From an uncultured Saprospiraceae bacterium (GTDB lineage: Bacteria; Bacteroidota; Bacteroidia; Chitinophagales; Saprospiraceae), in contig CALGAW010000015.1 in assembly GCA_937959115.1 (NCBI GenBank), forward strand, positions 86,448 to 150,447: a stretch of DNA of 64,000 nt, given 5' to 3'. Within the stretch, counting starts at the first letter, position 1. The number at the start of each line of letters is the position of its first letter. Below, in pieces: positions 29,401 through 36,410 of this stretch. The notes below the pieces were generated by a model. That model was given only the letters and a program-made list of their open reading frames with translations, ran no database searches and was not told where the DNA came from. The translations under genes were made by a program, and so were the position numbers.

Positions 29401-32101
29401 TAATCCAAATCCAACTAACTTGGGAGCAGGAACGTATACTGTTATTGTCACTGATGCAAATGGTTGTACTGTTACAACAAGTGCTGTGATTTCAGAGCCA
29501 ACCGCATTAGGTGGTGGAGCTGTACTTGTTTCTAATGTTTCATGTAATGGTGGAAACGATGGTAGTGCTATTGCTACTGGAACTGGTGGAACACTTCCTT
29601 ATACTTACAATTGGGATTCGGGTCATATCGGTGCTACAACCACAAACTTAGATGAAGGGACACATGCTGTAACCATTACAGATGCTAATAATTGTTCAAT
29701 CGTAACGACTGTTCTAATTTCTGAGCCTCCTGTTCTGGTCTCAAGTGCACAAGGAGATGTACTTGACTGTAATGGCGATACAGATGGAACAATTACATTA
29801 GGTGTATCAGGTGGAACTACTCCATACACATTTGTGTGGACTGGTGGAGCTGCACCTGTTCAAAATCCATCTAACCTACCTGTAGGAACCTACACTGTAG
29901 CCGTGACGGATGCGAATGGATGTGTTACAACTGCTAGTGCAGTCATCACGGAACCAACCGTACTAACTTCAGTTACTACTGCTTCAATTTCAACCTGCAA
30001 TGGGTCTTGTGATGGAAGCTCATCAATAACTGTACAAGGAGGTAATTTCCCCTACACTTATAATTGGTCTGATGGACAAATAACTTCAAATGCCATAAAT
30101 TTATGTGCAGGTAGCTATTCTGTCACTGCGACGGATGCGAAAGGTTGTACGATCGTAGAATCTGTGACCGTTGGTCAGCCAACAGTTGTTTTAAGTAGCA
30201 TAGCGAATATTAATAATGTTGATTGTAATGGAAATTCAAATGGATCTGCAATGGTTACTCCGACTGGAGGTACTCCTAGCTATACTTACTTATGGGATAA
30301 TGGAGAAACAACTCAAACCGCAGTTCAATTGGATGCAGGTACCCATATGGTAACGGTTACTGATTCAAACGGATGTACAACAGTAAACAATATTTTGATC
30401 ACTGAACCACCTGTGTTGACTGTAACGACAAGTGGAACAAATATTACTTGTTTTGCAGCAGCAAATGGATCAGCAACAGCGACAGCCAATGGCGGTACTG
30501 GAATTTACACGTATAACTGGAGTAATAATGCGACGGGTGCAACGATCAACCCATTGACGCCAGGCGGTTATACTGTTACAGTTACGGATTCGAATGGCTG
30601 TACTGCCATTTCTAGTGTTACACTTACAGAGCCAACTGCACTTACAAATACATTGACTGCGTTACCAGCATCTTGTAATGGTTTTGCTGATGGTTCCTCA
30701 ACCGCGACAACACTAGGCGGCACACCTCCTTATACTTATCTATGGGACAATGGTGAAACGACGGTAACGGCTATAAGTTTAGATGCTGGAGTTCATGTGG
30801 TTTCAATAACGGATGCCAATGGATGTCAGATTGTTTCACAGACTGTTATTAATGAGCCAACTGCTTTGACCTATACGGATGGAGCAACGCCTCCTTTGTG
30901 TTATAATGGTCTAGATGGATCTGCAACGGTAACACCAGCAGGCGGTACTCCTCCTTATACAATCACATGGAGTAATGGCCAAACTGGACCAGTCGCAAAC
31001 GGCTTACCACAAGGACCATTAACGGTTGATATTATAGATGCGAATGGATGTGCAATCAACGGAATTCAGATAACGGTGCCGAATCATCCCACAGAGTTAT
31101 TAGCAGGTACAGCTGCAACAGATGTATTGTGTTGGAATGAAGCCACAGGAGCTGTTGCTGTTGGTGTGACAGGTGGAACTCCAGGATATTCTTATCAATG
31201 GAATAATACGGAAACGACCCAGGATATAAACAATGTTCCTGCAGGTACATATGCGGTAACTGTTACGGATGATAACGGTTGTACAGTTGTAGTTGTGGAT
31301 GTTGTTGATGAGCCAGATAACTTAAATCTTAGCTTGGTTCCTGGTGGTGCAATTTGTTTTGGACAGCAGAATGGATCAATTGAGGTTGATACAAACTCAA
31401 TCACAGGTGGTGTTGGGCCATTTTCTTACTCAATCAATGGTATAGATTACCAAATGAGTCCTACGTTTACTGGACTAGGTGCAAATACCTATACAATATA
31501 CGTGACGGATGGGAATGGATGTGTTGACTCTTTCAGCTCGAATGTAGGAGAGCCAGATGAGTTAACTGTTGACGCTGGACCAGACATCACTGTTGTACTA
31601 GGAGAGAGTGCTGAAATCACTCCAACTGTAACGCCTCCAAACGTACCGGTAACGTATTCATGGAATCCGGGAATCTATTTAGACTGTACGGATTGCTTAA
31701 ATCCTTGGGTGACACCAAACGAAACGACCCTTTATGAGATTACTGTAGTTGATACAGTAGCCAACTGTACAGCAACTGACGATATACTTGTGACTGTCTT
31801 GAAAAACCGTCACGTATACATTCCAAACGCGTTTACTCCAAACGGAGATGGAGCGAATGATGGAATGACTGTATTCGGTGATGAGAGTGTCGTGAATATC
31901 AAAACATTCATTTGTGCTGATCGTTGGGGAGAGATTGTCTTCGAGAAGTTTAATTTTGAACCAAATGACCCTTCTTTGGGTTGGGATGGTTTCTTCCGAA
32001 ACAAGCTGATGAATAGTGCAGTATTTGTCTACTATGCTGAAGTCGAATTTATTGACGGAACGGTCGGTGATTACAAAGGAGACTTTACGCTGATCAGATA
32101 A
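23405..32101 (+). CDS. Giant SprB-repeat surface adhesin with T9SS type B (gliding-motility-associated) C-terminus
   Basis: The 2,898-residue protein begins with a signal peptide (MNKSYTKLLGFFILLFFCSTLSA). An N-terminal region (~25-355) has two lectin-like or pre-peptidase-like beta domains opening with DECINA and DSDCPTA, and a PKD-like domain follows (~360-450). About 30 SprB-type repeats (~455-2720) come next, each with a GG(T)xPYTYxW core, an xGTYxVTVTDxNGC core and a conserved Cys near CNGxxDGxA. The end holds a PKD-like segment and the type B domain (VYIPNAFTPNGDGANDG, ADRWGEIVFE, ending TLIR). SprB in Flavobacterium johnsoniae is the moving surface adhesin of gliding (established knowledge); this protein shares its repeats and tag but is not necessarily the orthologue. 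Transcription stops at the hairpin 32126-32160. Confidence 0.94.
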   Translation: MNKSYTKLLGFFILLFFCSTLSANDECINAAVITDVQNWCSSSGAFTLAGATDSGDGSCEIGNRDRWFSFTAAFTDVTIAIIGGVAGGGPTGGTLNDPEITMYSGPCNALLEIKCDADLAADNTVETYKGGLTPGQTYYFKVDSRTFVGSTFMICLNNYNAPQEPDSDCPTATVLCDKTGFSVPEVTGAGSNNQEMQDAFCFHFPNPFPTQTLESNSVWYTWTALTTGTVSFDLVPANPSDDLDFVVYEMPGGFNPGGGLNCNGKIVRRCMASGNLPAWTTCFGPTGLDLISLQHHENLNCYNDAPTSPTNPTTIIDDNYARALDQIQGNVYALVVNNFSSTGNGFSIEWGGTGLFEGPIPDFTVAPQNLCTNGQIVVTDASFYPQGQLIEWEWDFGVDAIPQGSITQGPHTITYTSGGPKIITLIVTSERYCKVTHQDTVNVIDVTGLVIEVNATCTMGGVATVVGTGGIAPYTYQWSNNQTGPTATGLAPGTYQVVITDATGCSGTESATIAGTGTVQISTNVLSHVTCNGGNNGSASVIINPTSGTPPYTVLWSNGSSATLQLNLSAGTYTVTVTDQLGCSTNQSITILEPSAIVPIIVSSTPATCSVCNGTADLNVTGGNPPYTYLWSNGAVTQDVTGLCSGINTVTVTDGSGCTATTSVNIGLNDSFGISGTNSVPVTCPGNCDGSAIVTASGGTTPYTYTWNTGANTNSIGSLCAGTYNVTVTDQTGCSAAASIVVGSAANFVTTTAVTATSCPGICDGTATITVSGGTPGYLYQWSNGVFLPTNSTLCGGTHTYTVTDSNGCQATGSVVISEAPALNATATGTDISCFMGNDGTATATATGGSPPYTYNWMPGGGTTQTITGLSQGTYMVTITDDNGCTTVTSTTINEPTDISTSLTTVNTLCTACLGEADVTVTGGTAPYTYQWNNGAATEDVTGLCAGSYTLTVTDDNGCTETLGVSITSSNTFGVSAIGVDNNVSCNGVCDGQATVAATGGTAPYTYQWGDGQTTPTATGLCAGPLPVTVTDVTGCKEVTGVVITQSAGVTLTTNPTGNVSCNGLSDGSATATAGGGDPPYTYVWGSGTNGPTVTNLGAGTHPVTVTDSNGCTAVATVAITEPPVLTLSATPNNGVTCNGDTDGSATATANGGTAPYVYDWGGGITTQTNGTLGGGNHTVSVTDANGCTATATVNISEPPPVTVTVVLDNPASCSGQSDGGATATGGGGTGPYSYVWSNGILVAQNTTLPSGTHTVTVTDSNGCSVVGSINVTDPSALISSAVQNNPVSCNGGSDGTATITASGGTMPYSYLWNTGGTGTSITTTAGIYTVVVTDDNGCTSTSQVTINEPPALTLTTSGSSVPCNGDQTGTLSSTPGGGTPPYTYQWDNGAGTMQNPSNQGAGTYTVVVTDDNGCVITSSAVISEPAALTATATPVSGVTCNGDSDGSATVTAGGGTAPYVYNWDSNETTPTAVMLDGGPHSVTVTDDNGCAVVTTVLIAEPSVVTIQVALDNNASCNGASDGGATATGGGGTPPYSYVWSNGILVAQNTTLPAGTHTVTVTDGNGCTAVGSINVTDPSAVTAVAVQVNPVSCFGGTDGSATVTAGGGTPTYTYLWSNNETTATITDGSGTYTVVVTDANGCVATAQATINQPPPLTITATGSSVSCNGDQTGTLSVTVGGGATPYGYQWDNGAGTVPNPSNQGAGTYNVVVTDANGCVITASATITEPTVLTATAAPVSGVTCNGDSDGSATVTATGGTSPYTYNWDSNETTATAVLLDGGPHSVTVTDGNGCVVVTTVMIAEPPVVTILVALDNNASCNGASDGGATATGGGGTPPYAYEWSNGILVAQNTTLPAGTHMVTVTDGNGCTAIGSVNVTDPSAVTAVATQISPVSCNGGTDGQATVTAGGGTPTYTYLWSNGETTATITDGSGSYTVLVTDSNGCTATAQATITEPAALTASASNGSVLCNGDQTGTITTTISGGITPYGYQWDNGAGTNPNPTNLGAGTYTVIVTDANGCTVTTSAVISEPTALGGGAVLVSNVSCNGGNDGSAIATGTGGTLPYTYNWDSGHIGATTTNLDEGTHAVTITDANNCSIVTTVLISEPPVLVSSAQGDVLDCNGDTDGTITLGVSGGTTPYTFVWTGGAAPVQNPSNLPVGTYTVAVTDANGCVTTASAVITEPTVLTSVTTASISTCNGSCDGSSSITVQGGNFPYTYNWSDGQITSNAINLCAGSYSVTATDAKGCTIVESVTVGQPTVVLSSIANINNVDCNGNSNGSAMVTPTGGTPSYTYLWDNGETTQTAVQLDAGTHMVTVTDSNGCTTVNNILITEPPVLTVTTSGTNITCFAAANGSATATANGGTGIYTYNWSNNATGATINPLTPGGYTVTVTDSNGCTAISSVTLTEPTALTNTLTALPASCNGFADGSSTATTLGGTPPYTYLWDNGETTVTAISLDAGVHVVSITDANGCQIVSQTVINEPTALTYTDGATPPLCYNGLDGSATVTPAGGTPPYTITWSNGQTGPVANGLPQGPLTVDIIDANGCAINGIQITVPNHPTELLAGTAATDVLCWNEATGAVAVGVTGGTPGYSYQWNNTETTQDINNVPAGTYAVTVTDDNGCTVVVVDVVDEPDNLNLSLVPGGAICFGQQNGSIEVDTNSITGGVGPFSYSINGIDYQMSPTFTGLGANTYTIYVTDGNGCVDSFSSNVGEPDELTVDAGPDITVVLGESAEITPTVTPPNVPVTYSWNPGIYLDCTDCLNPWVTPNETTLYEITVVDTVANCTATDDILVTVLKNRHVYIPNAFTPNGDGANDGMTVFGDESVVNIKTFICADRWGEIVFEKFNFEPNDPSLGWDGFFRNKLMNSAVFVYYAEVEFIDGTVGDYKGDFTLIR
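24767..31566 (+). repeat. About 30 tandem SprB-type repeats (~75 residues each)
   Basis: I counted 30 successive occurrences of the Cys-containing opener (forms of CNGxxDGxA), spaced on average about 76 codons. Repeats are divergent near the ends and most alike in the centre, where a four-repeat block has itself been multiplied (27038-29764). Confidence 0.9.
27038..29764 (+). repeat. Three tandem copies of a 909-bp (303-residue) four-repeat super-unit
   Basis: The same order of four distinguishable SprB repeats recurs three times. The markers, in order, are SNGILVAQNTTL, TATITDGSG (a diverged form in the first copy), CNGDQTG with NPSNQGAG, and a DSNETT/LDGGPHSV type. Copies start at 27038, 27947 and 28856, exactly 909 bp apart, and the next equivalent position is 29765. 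The third copy is the most diverged in its fourth repeat. Confidence 0.9.
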
Positions 32102-32125
32102 CAGTTAGAAAGAATTAATAAAGTT

Positions 32126-32160
32126 AAAACGCTATCTTGGGAAACTGGGATAGCGTTTTT
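32126..32160 (+). terminator. Rho-independent terminator after the SprB-repeat gene
   Basis: AAAACGCTATC (32126-32136) and GATAGCGTTTT (32149-32159) form a perfect 11-bp stem with a 12-nt loop, ending in a T-run, 25 bp beyond the stop codon. Confidence 0.88.
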
Positions 32161-32321
32161 GTTTATTTGTTACATTTAAAATTAAACCATGCTTTTCATT
32201 CGAAAAAATATTGATGTTTAAAAATCTTTTGCTCCTAGGAAGGAGCGCATCGTTTTAGGCAGATCTCTTTAATTTTGCGATTTGGCAGCTATTGAAAATT
32301 GTTTGACTGGTGAATCTATGT

Positions 32322-32828
32322 TTAATACAGATCTCCATACTGATTATCCCAGTTTTTCCAGCTTATTTCCCTTCCTGGGAAAGCTACTTTTTTAAAAGGC
32401 CATTCTTCAGAAACCCATGTTTTAATGGTTTCGTACAAGTGTTCCTCTAAGCCAGTGTTGAGTTGACTTTGTCTTACCCAAAGGAAGACCAGTGCTTCAT
32501 AATCTGGGGTTGTCGAAGGCTCGATGTAGGAGCAGCCAAGGCATTCGCTTTCGTCTAGGCTCATGACAGTATAGGCAAACGACGATCGTATCTGAAACTC
32601 TTTATGGTGCCAGCCAAGATCAATTAAATTTTGTTCTAAGGTCAAGCCTTTGGGCCACTTTCCTGAAGGTCCAAAAGGTTTTGTTTCTTCGAAATGATCA
32701 ACACTTGTCATTACAGCATCGTAGTCTTTCACCACATCGGTAATCTTCAACATGCGTAAGCGAAGTCGATTCGTCTCTAGTTGTTTTGGGACCTTGAAGT
32801 CTTTTGGTATAAATGGAGTATTGGCCAT
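32322..32828 (-). CDS. GNAT-like acetyltransferase family protein
   Basis: The 168-residue protein opens like RimJ/RimL-type acetyltransferases (QLETNRLRLRMLKITDVVKDYDAV) and has the central strand region FAYTVMSLDESECLGCSYIEPS followed by LVFLWVRQSQLNTGLEEHLYETI. The usual Q/R-x-x-G-x-G/A acetyl-CoA loop is not clear: the corresponding segment reads RQSQLNTGLEEHL, so cofactor binding may be altered. Substrate unknown. It follows a 73-codon gene by 19 bp on the same strand and is probably co-transcribed with it. Confidence 0.65.
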   Translation of the reverse strand: MANTPFIPKDFKVPKQLETNRLRLRMLKITDVVKDYDAVMTSVDHFEETKPFGPSGKWPKGLTLEQNLIDLGWHHKEFQIRSSFAYTVMSLDESECLGCSYIEPSTTPDYEALVFLWVRQSQLNTGLEEHLYETIKTWVSEEWPFKKVAFPGREISWKNWDNQYGDLY

Positions 32829-32847
32829 AACATTTACTATTGTCGAT

Positions 32848-33069
32848 TTATTCTACAATTTCGTAGTCAATGTCTAGTTTTCGCAATGCTCTAAATGCTG
32901 AGCTCGAGTTTTTCTCTACATCAATATCAACACAATCTCCTTCTAAGAGGATTCCTGTAAGCTCGGTAGCCAAGGATTCATCCATGTTCGCTGCGATCTC
33001 TGCTAGGCATTTGGCGATGGCTCTTCTATCTGGCCTTGGTGCATCGCAAGATAATAGGTTTAATTTCAT
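32848..33069 (-). CDS. Small protein of unknown function (73 residues)
   Basis: A short but credible gene. It starts with ATG at 33069, has a -7 box 13 bp upstream (33082-33089), sits 19 bp before an acetyltransferase gene on the same strand, and encodes a compact, charge-balanced protein (LSCDAPRPDRRAIAKCLAEI near the start, AFRALRKLDIDYEIVE at the end). The alternating helix/strand look of its second half faintly recalls the ribosomal L7/L12 C-terminal fold, but I would not assign it. No signal peptide; probably cytoplasmic. Confidence 0.6.
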   Translation of the reverse strand: MKLNLLSCDAPRPDRRAIAKCLAEIAANMDESLATELTGILLEGDCVDIDVEKNSSSAFRALRKLDIDYEIVE

Positions 33070-33081
33070 GATGTTTTTTTA

Positions 33082-33089
33082 CAAAGGTA
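33082..33089 (-). promoter_or_regulatory. -7 box for the 73-codon gene
   Basis: Minus-strand TACCTTTG fits TAnnTTTG and lies 13 bp before the ATG at 33069, which implies a very short 5' leader. No clear -33 element. Confidence 0.45.
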
Positions 33090-33387
33090 AGAAACTTAAT
33101 TTTCTTGATAAGGAAGAATCAATTAACAGCTCCTCCAAGCACGTCAGCGATAAAGTGCGCACATGCATTTGATGTTTTTTGAACATTCAGATAAAATAGT
33201 TTTTTTTAAATAAGTATCGGAAAGGCATTGGACTTCATTACTAAAGTAGTACCATATGTTTAATTAAATTATAAAAAAGAAAATATTTTTTGAGTGTTGT
33301 GCCAAAAAAACAACCCCACAAGCCACACTCCCCATACATTATCCACCAATGTTGAAAACTCCCCTCGTCCGTTAAAAGTTAAAACAC

Positions 33388-33395
33388 TATTTTTG
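33388..33395 (+). promoter_or_regulatory. -7 box for carB
   Basis: TATTTTTG fits TAnnTTTG and lies 17 bp before the carB ATG, so transcription would start only about 10 nt upstream of the coding region. No clear TTG at -33. Confidence 0.45.
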
Positions 33396-33412
33396 CATGC
33401 AAATACCATAGA

Positions 33413-36229
33413 ATGCCGAAGGATACATCGATAAAGTCTATACTCATCATTGGAAGCGGTCCGATTATCATCGGACAGGCATGTGAATTTGACTACTCAG
33501 GTACACAGGCCGCTCGTTCAATCATGGAAGAAGGGATTGAAGTCTCTCTGATCAATAGCAACCCCGCCACCATCATGACGGACCCGCTCACAGCAGATCA
33601 CATCTACCTCAAACCGCTTACCGTCGAAAGCATTGAAGAGATTCTACTCGACAGACAAATCGATGCCGTGCTTCCCACAATGGGTGGGCAAACCGCGCTC
33701 AACCTCGCAATTGAAGTAGGCAAACAAGGCATCTGGGAAAAGTACAACGTTAAGCTTATTGGTGTTGATCTTAACGCCATCGAGCTCACAGAAAACAGAG
33801 AAGAATTTAAAAAATTAGTCGTTCGGTTAGGGATGAACGTAGCACCGTCAGGGATCGCTAACTCATTCCTAGAAGGTAAGGAAGCTGCACAGCGAATTGG
33901 ATTTCCGCTCGTCTTGCGACCTTCATATACGCTAGGAGGAACCGGTGGCGGATTCGTCATGGATGAATCCGAATTTGATGAAGCACTCCGACATGCTCTA
34001 AACTCCTCACCGACACACGAAGTCCTAGTAGAAAAAGCAGTACTGGGATGGAAAGAATTTGAGCTAGAGCTCCTACGGGATTCGAATGATAATGTAGTGA
34101 TCATCTGTACTGTGGAAAACCTTGATCCAATGGGGATTCATACAGGTGATAGTATCACCGTCGCACCAGCAATGACGCTATCTGATACTGCATATCAGCA
34201 AATGAGAAATGATGCGATGACGATGATGCGTGCACTAGGGAACTTCGCTGGAGGCTGCAATGTGCAGTTTGCTCAAAACCCTGAAGACGAATCACTCATT
34301 GCGATTGAGATTAATCCTCGGGTATCTAGATCATCCGCCTTGGCAAGTAAGGCAACCGGCTACCCAATTGCAAAGATCGCTGCTAAGCTTGCGATTGGCT
34401 ACACGCTTGATGAATTAAAAAATCAAATTACAAAAACAACATCTGCTTATTTTGAGCCAACGTTAGACTATGTGATTGTAAAAATGCCGCGATGGAATTT
34501 TGATAAATTCTACGGAGCAGATCACCGCCTAGGATTACAGATGAAGTCCGTAGGAGAGGTAATGTCTATAGGAAGGAATTTCCTTGAGGCACTTCAAAAA
34601 GCTTGTCAGTCACAGGAAAATGGAAGAATGGGGCTTGGCGCTGATAATAAAGGCTGGGTGAAGACAACTGAGATTATGGAACGGCTAGAGAAAGCCAGTG
34701 ATGATCGAATTTACCGAGTAAAAGATGCAATGGGACTCGGTGTTCCGCTCAAAACAATTCAGAAATTGACGCACATTGATCCTTGGTTTTTGCAGCAAAT
34801 TAAACGACTTGTAAAGCTAGAACAACAACTAAAAGAATACAATGAGATCACAGATGTTCCGGCAGCATTTCTTAGAGAATTGAAGGAAGTTGGATATGCC
34901 GATGGTCAGATTGCGTGGACGATGCATGGTAAAGAGGAGGAAGTAACTGCCTACCGTAAATCACTGGGCATCAGAAGAACCTATAAGCTAGTGGATACTT
35001 GTGCTGCAGAATTCGAAGCACAAACCCCATACTACTACTCTTCATTTGATGAGGAGAACGAAAGTGTGGCCTCTGATAAGAAAAAGATCGTCGTACTAGG
35101 TTCTGGCCCAAATCGCATTGGACAAGGCATTGAGTTTGATTACTGCTGCGTGCACGGAATCATGGCGATCAAAGAAGCAGGCTATGAGGCCATCATGGTC
35201 AATTGCAACCCAGAAACCGTGTCTACAGATTTTGACATTGCAGACAAGTTATACTTTGAACCCGTTTATTGGGAACACCTAGAGGAAATCCTCGAATTGG
35301 AGCAACCAGAAGGTGTGATTGTACAACTAGGCGGACAGACAGCACTAAAGTTGGCTAAAAAGCTAAAAGAAAACGGCTATAAGATCATAGGTACTGACTA
35401 CGAAGCACTAGATCTAGCAGAAGACCGTGGTGCGTTTTCTGATTTATTGAAATCACTTGATATACCATATCCTGATTATGGTGCGGCAAATGATGCAGAT
35501 GAAGCGCTTGATGTTGCCGCACGGATTCAATATCCTGTACTGGTGCGCCCAAGTTACGTGCTAGGCGGTCAACGTATGCGGATTGTGATAAACGATGCAG
35601 AGCTAGAGCGTAGTGTGCTTGGAATTTTGAAGCACATGCCTGAGAACAAAATATTGATCGACCAATTTCTTGAACGTGCTCAAGAGGCGGAGGTTGATGC
35701 GATCTGTGATGGAGAGGATGTTCTGATAATGGGAGTGATGGAGCACATTGAGCCTGCCGGTATTCATAGTGGTGATAGCTCCGCGGTGTTGCCTCCATAC
35801 AGTTTGTCGGAGTCTGTGATTGAGCAGATGACTAAGTACACAAAACAATTGGCACTTGCATTGAAGACCAAGGGTTTGATCAATATCCAGTTTGCTATCA
35901 AGGAGGAGAAAGTATATGTGATTGAGGCGAATCCTCGTGCCTCTCGTACGACACCTTTTATTGCCAAGGCGTATCAGGTACCTTACCTCAATATTGCAAC
36001 GAAAGTGATGATTGGTAGCCATAAGCTATCCGACTTTGATGTAACAAACCGTTTGGAAGGGTATGCGATCAAGGTGCCAGTGTTTTCGTTTGACAAATTT
36101 CCGAATGTAGATAAAAATCTTGGACCTGAGATGAAGTCAACTGGAGAGAAGATACAGTTTATCAAGGATTTGCGAGATCCGTTTTTCAGGAAATTGGTTA
36201 GAGAGCGCTCCATGTATTTGTCTCGTTAA
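33413..36229 (+). CDS. carB: Carbamoyl-phosphate synthase large subunit, without the C-terminal allosteric domain
   Basis: The 938-residue protein has the two homologous ATP-grasp halves of CarB. The first opens with SILIIGSGPIIIGQACEFDYSGTQA and carries the RPSYTLGGTGGG loop; the second opens with KIVVLGSGPNRIGQGIEFDYC and carries RPSYVLGGQRM. It makes carbamoyl phosphate from bicarbonate, ATP and glutamine-derived ammonia for arginine and pyrimidine synthesis, together with CarA, which is not here. It is about 130 residues shorter than the E. coli enzyme: it stops just after KDLRDPFFRKLVRERSM, where the MGS-like domain that binds UMP and ornithine would start. The end is clean, so this looks like the short form known in some Bacteroidota rather than a broken gene. 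It stands alone, with a -7 box just upstream. Confidence 0.95.
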   Translation: MPKDTSIKSILIIGSGPIIIGQACEFDYSGTQAARSIMEEGIEVSLINSNPATIMTDPLTADHIYLKPLTVESIEEILLDRQIDAVLPTMGGQTALNLAIEVGKQGIWEKYNVKLIGVDLNAIELTENREEFKKLVVRLGMNVAPSGIANSFLEGKEAAQRIGFPLVLRPSYTLGGTGGGFVMDESEFDEALRHALNSSPTHEVLVEKAVLGWKEFELELLRDSNDNVVIICTVENLDPMGIHTGDSITVAPAMTLSDTAYQQMRNDAMTMMRALGNFAGGCNVQFAQNPEDESLIAIEINPRVSRSSALASKATGYPIAKIAAKLAIGYTLDELKNQITKTTSAYFEPTLDYVIVKMPRWNFDKFYGADHRLGLQMKSVGEVMSIGRNFLEALQKACQSQENGRMGLGADNKGWVKTTEIMERLEKASDDRIYRVKDAMGLGVPLKTIQKLTHIDPWFLQQIKRLVKLEQQLKEYNEITDVPAAFLRELKEVGYADGQIAWTMHGKEEEVTAYRKSLGIRRTYKLVDTCAAEFEAQTPYYYSSFDEENESVASDKKKIVVLGSGPNRIGQGIEFDYCCVHGIMAIKEAGYEAIMVNCNPETVSTDFDIADKLYFEPVYWEHLEEILELEQPEGVIVQLGGQTALKLAKKLKENGYKIIGTDYEALDLAEDRGAFSDLLKSLDIPYPDYGAANDADEALDVAARIQYPVLVRPSYVLGGQRMRIVINDAELERSVLGILKHMPENKILIDQFLERAQEAEVDAICDGEDVLIMGVMEHIEPAGIHSGDSSAVLPPYSLSESVIEQMTKYTKQLALALKTKGLINIQFAIKEEKVYVIEANPRASRTTPFIAKAYQVPYLNIATKVMIGSHKLSDFDVTNRLEGYAIKVPVFSFDKFPNVDKNLGPEMKSTGEKIQFIKDLRDPFFRKLVRERSMYLSR

Positions 36230-36315
36230 TCAACAGAGAAACTTCCTAGGAATAATTTTTCTTTCGTTAATTAGGGGTTGCATCAATTGTTTTCGTTATT
36301 TTAGAAGCAGCTGCT

Positions 36316-36323
36316 TAAATTTG
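36316..36323 (+). promoter_or_regulatory. -7 box upstream of the 125-residue-repeat gene
   Basis: TAAATTTG fits TAnnTTTG and lies 87 bp before the ATG at 36411 and 86 bp past the carB stop. A TTG at 36287-36289 is 26 bp away, longer than the usual spacer. Confidence 0.35.
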
Positions 36324-36410
36324 TCTAGTGCAAGTGAAGCAAAAGACAACCAACCGAATCCCTTATATCAAACCAAGGACCGATTTTTCAATTAAACCTT
36401 ATTCATTGCT

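Larger units (their letters stand above)
33070..33412. other. 343-bp divergent promoter region between the small gene and carB
   Basis: Holds no gene I can support. It contains a minus-strand -7 box near its left end (33082-33089) and a plus-strand -7 box at its right end (33388-33395). The interior is AT-rich with a short GC-richer patch around 33130-33170; I see no riboswitch-like or terminator structure. Confidence 0.6.

Noticed and set aside
24767..31566. Regularly spaced DNA repeats that might suggest a CRISPR-like or satellite array
   Set aside because: The period is ~225 bp, the copies diverge with codon bias and the reading frame stays open across all of them; they are protein-coding SprB repeats.
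33604..34104. A 166-codon minus-strand frame within carB
   Set aside because: Ser/Thr-rich antisense frame inside a fully explained gene; no domain and no promoter.
33413..36229. carB as a truncated pseudogene
   Set aside because: Both ATP-grasp halves are complete, the end is clean and short CarB forms are, as I recall, found in other Bacteroidota.
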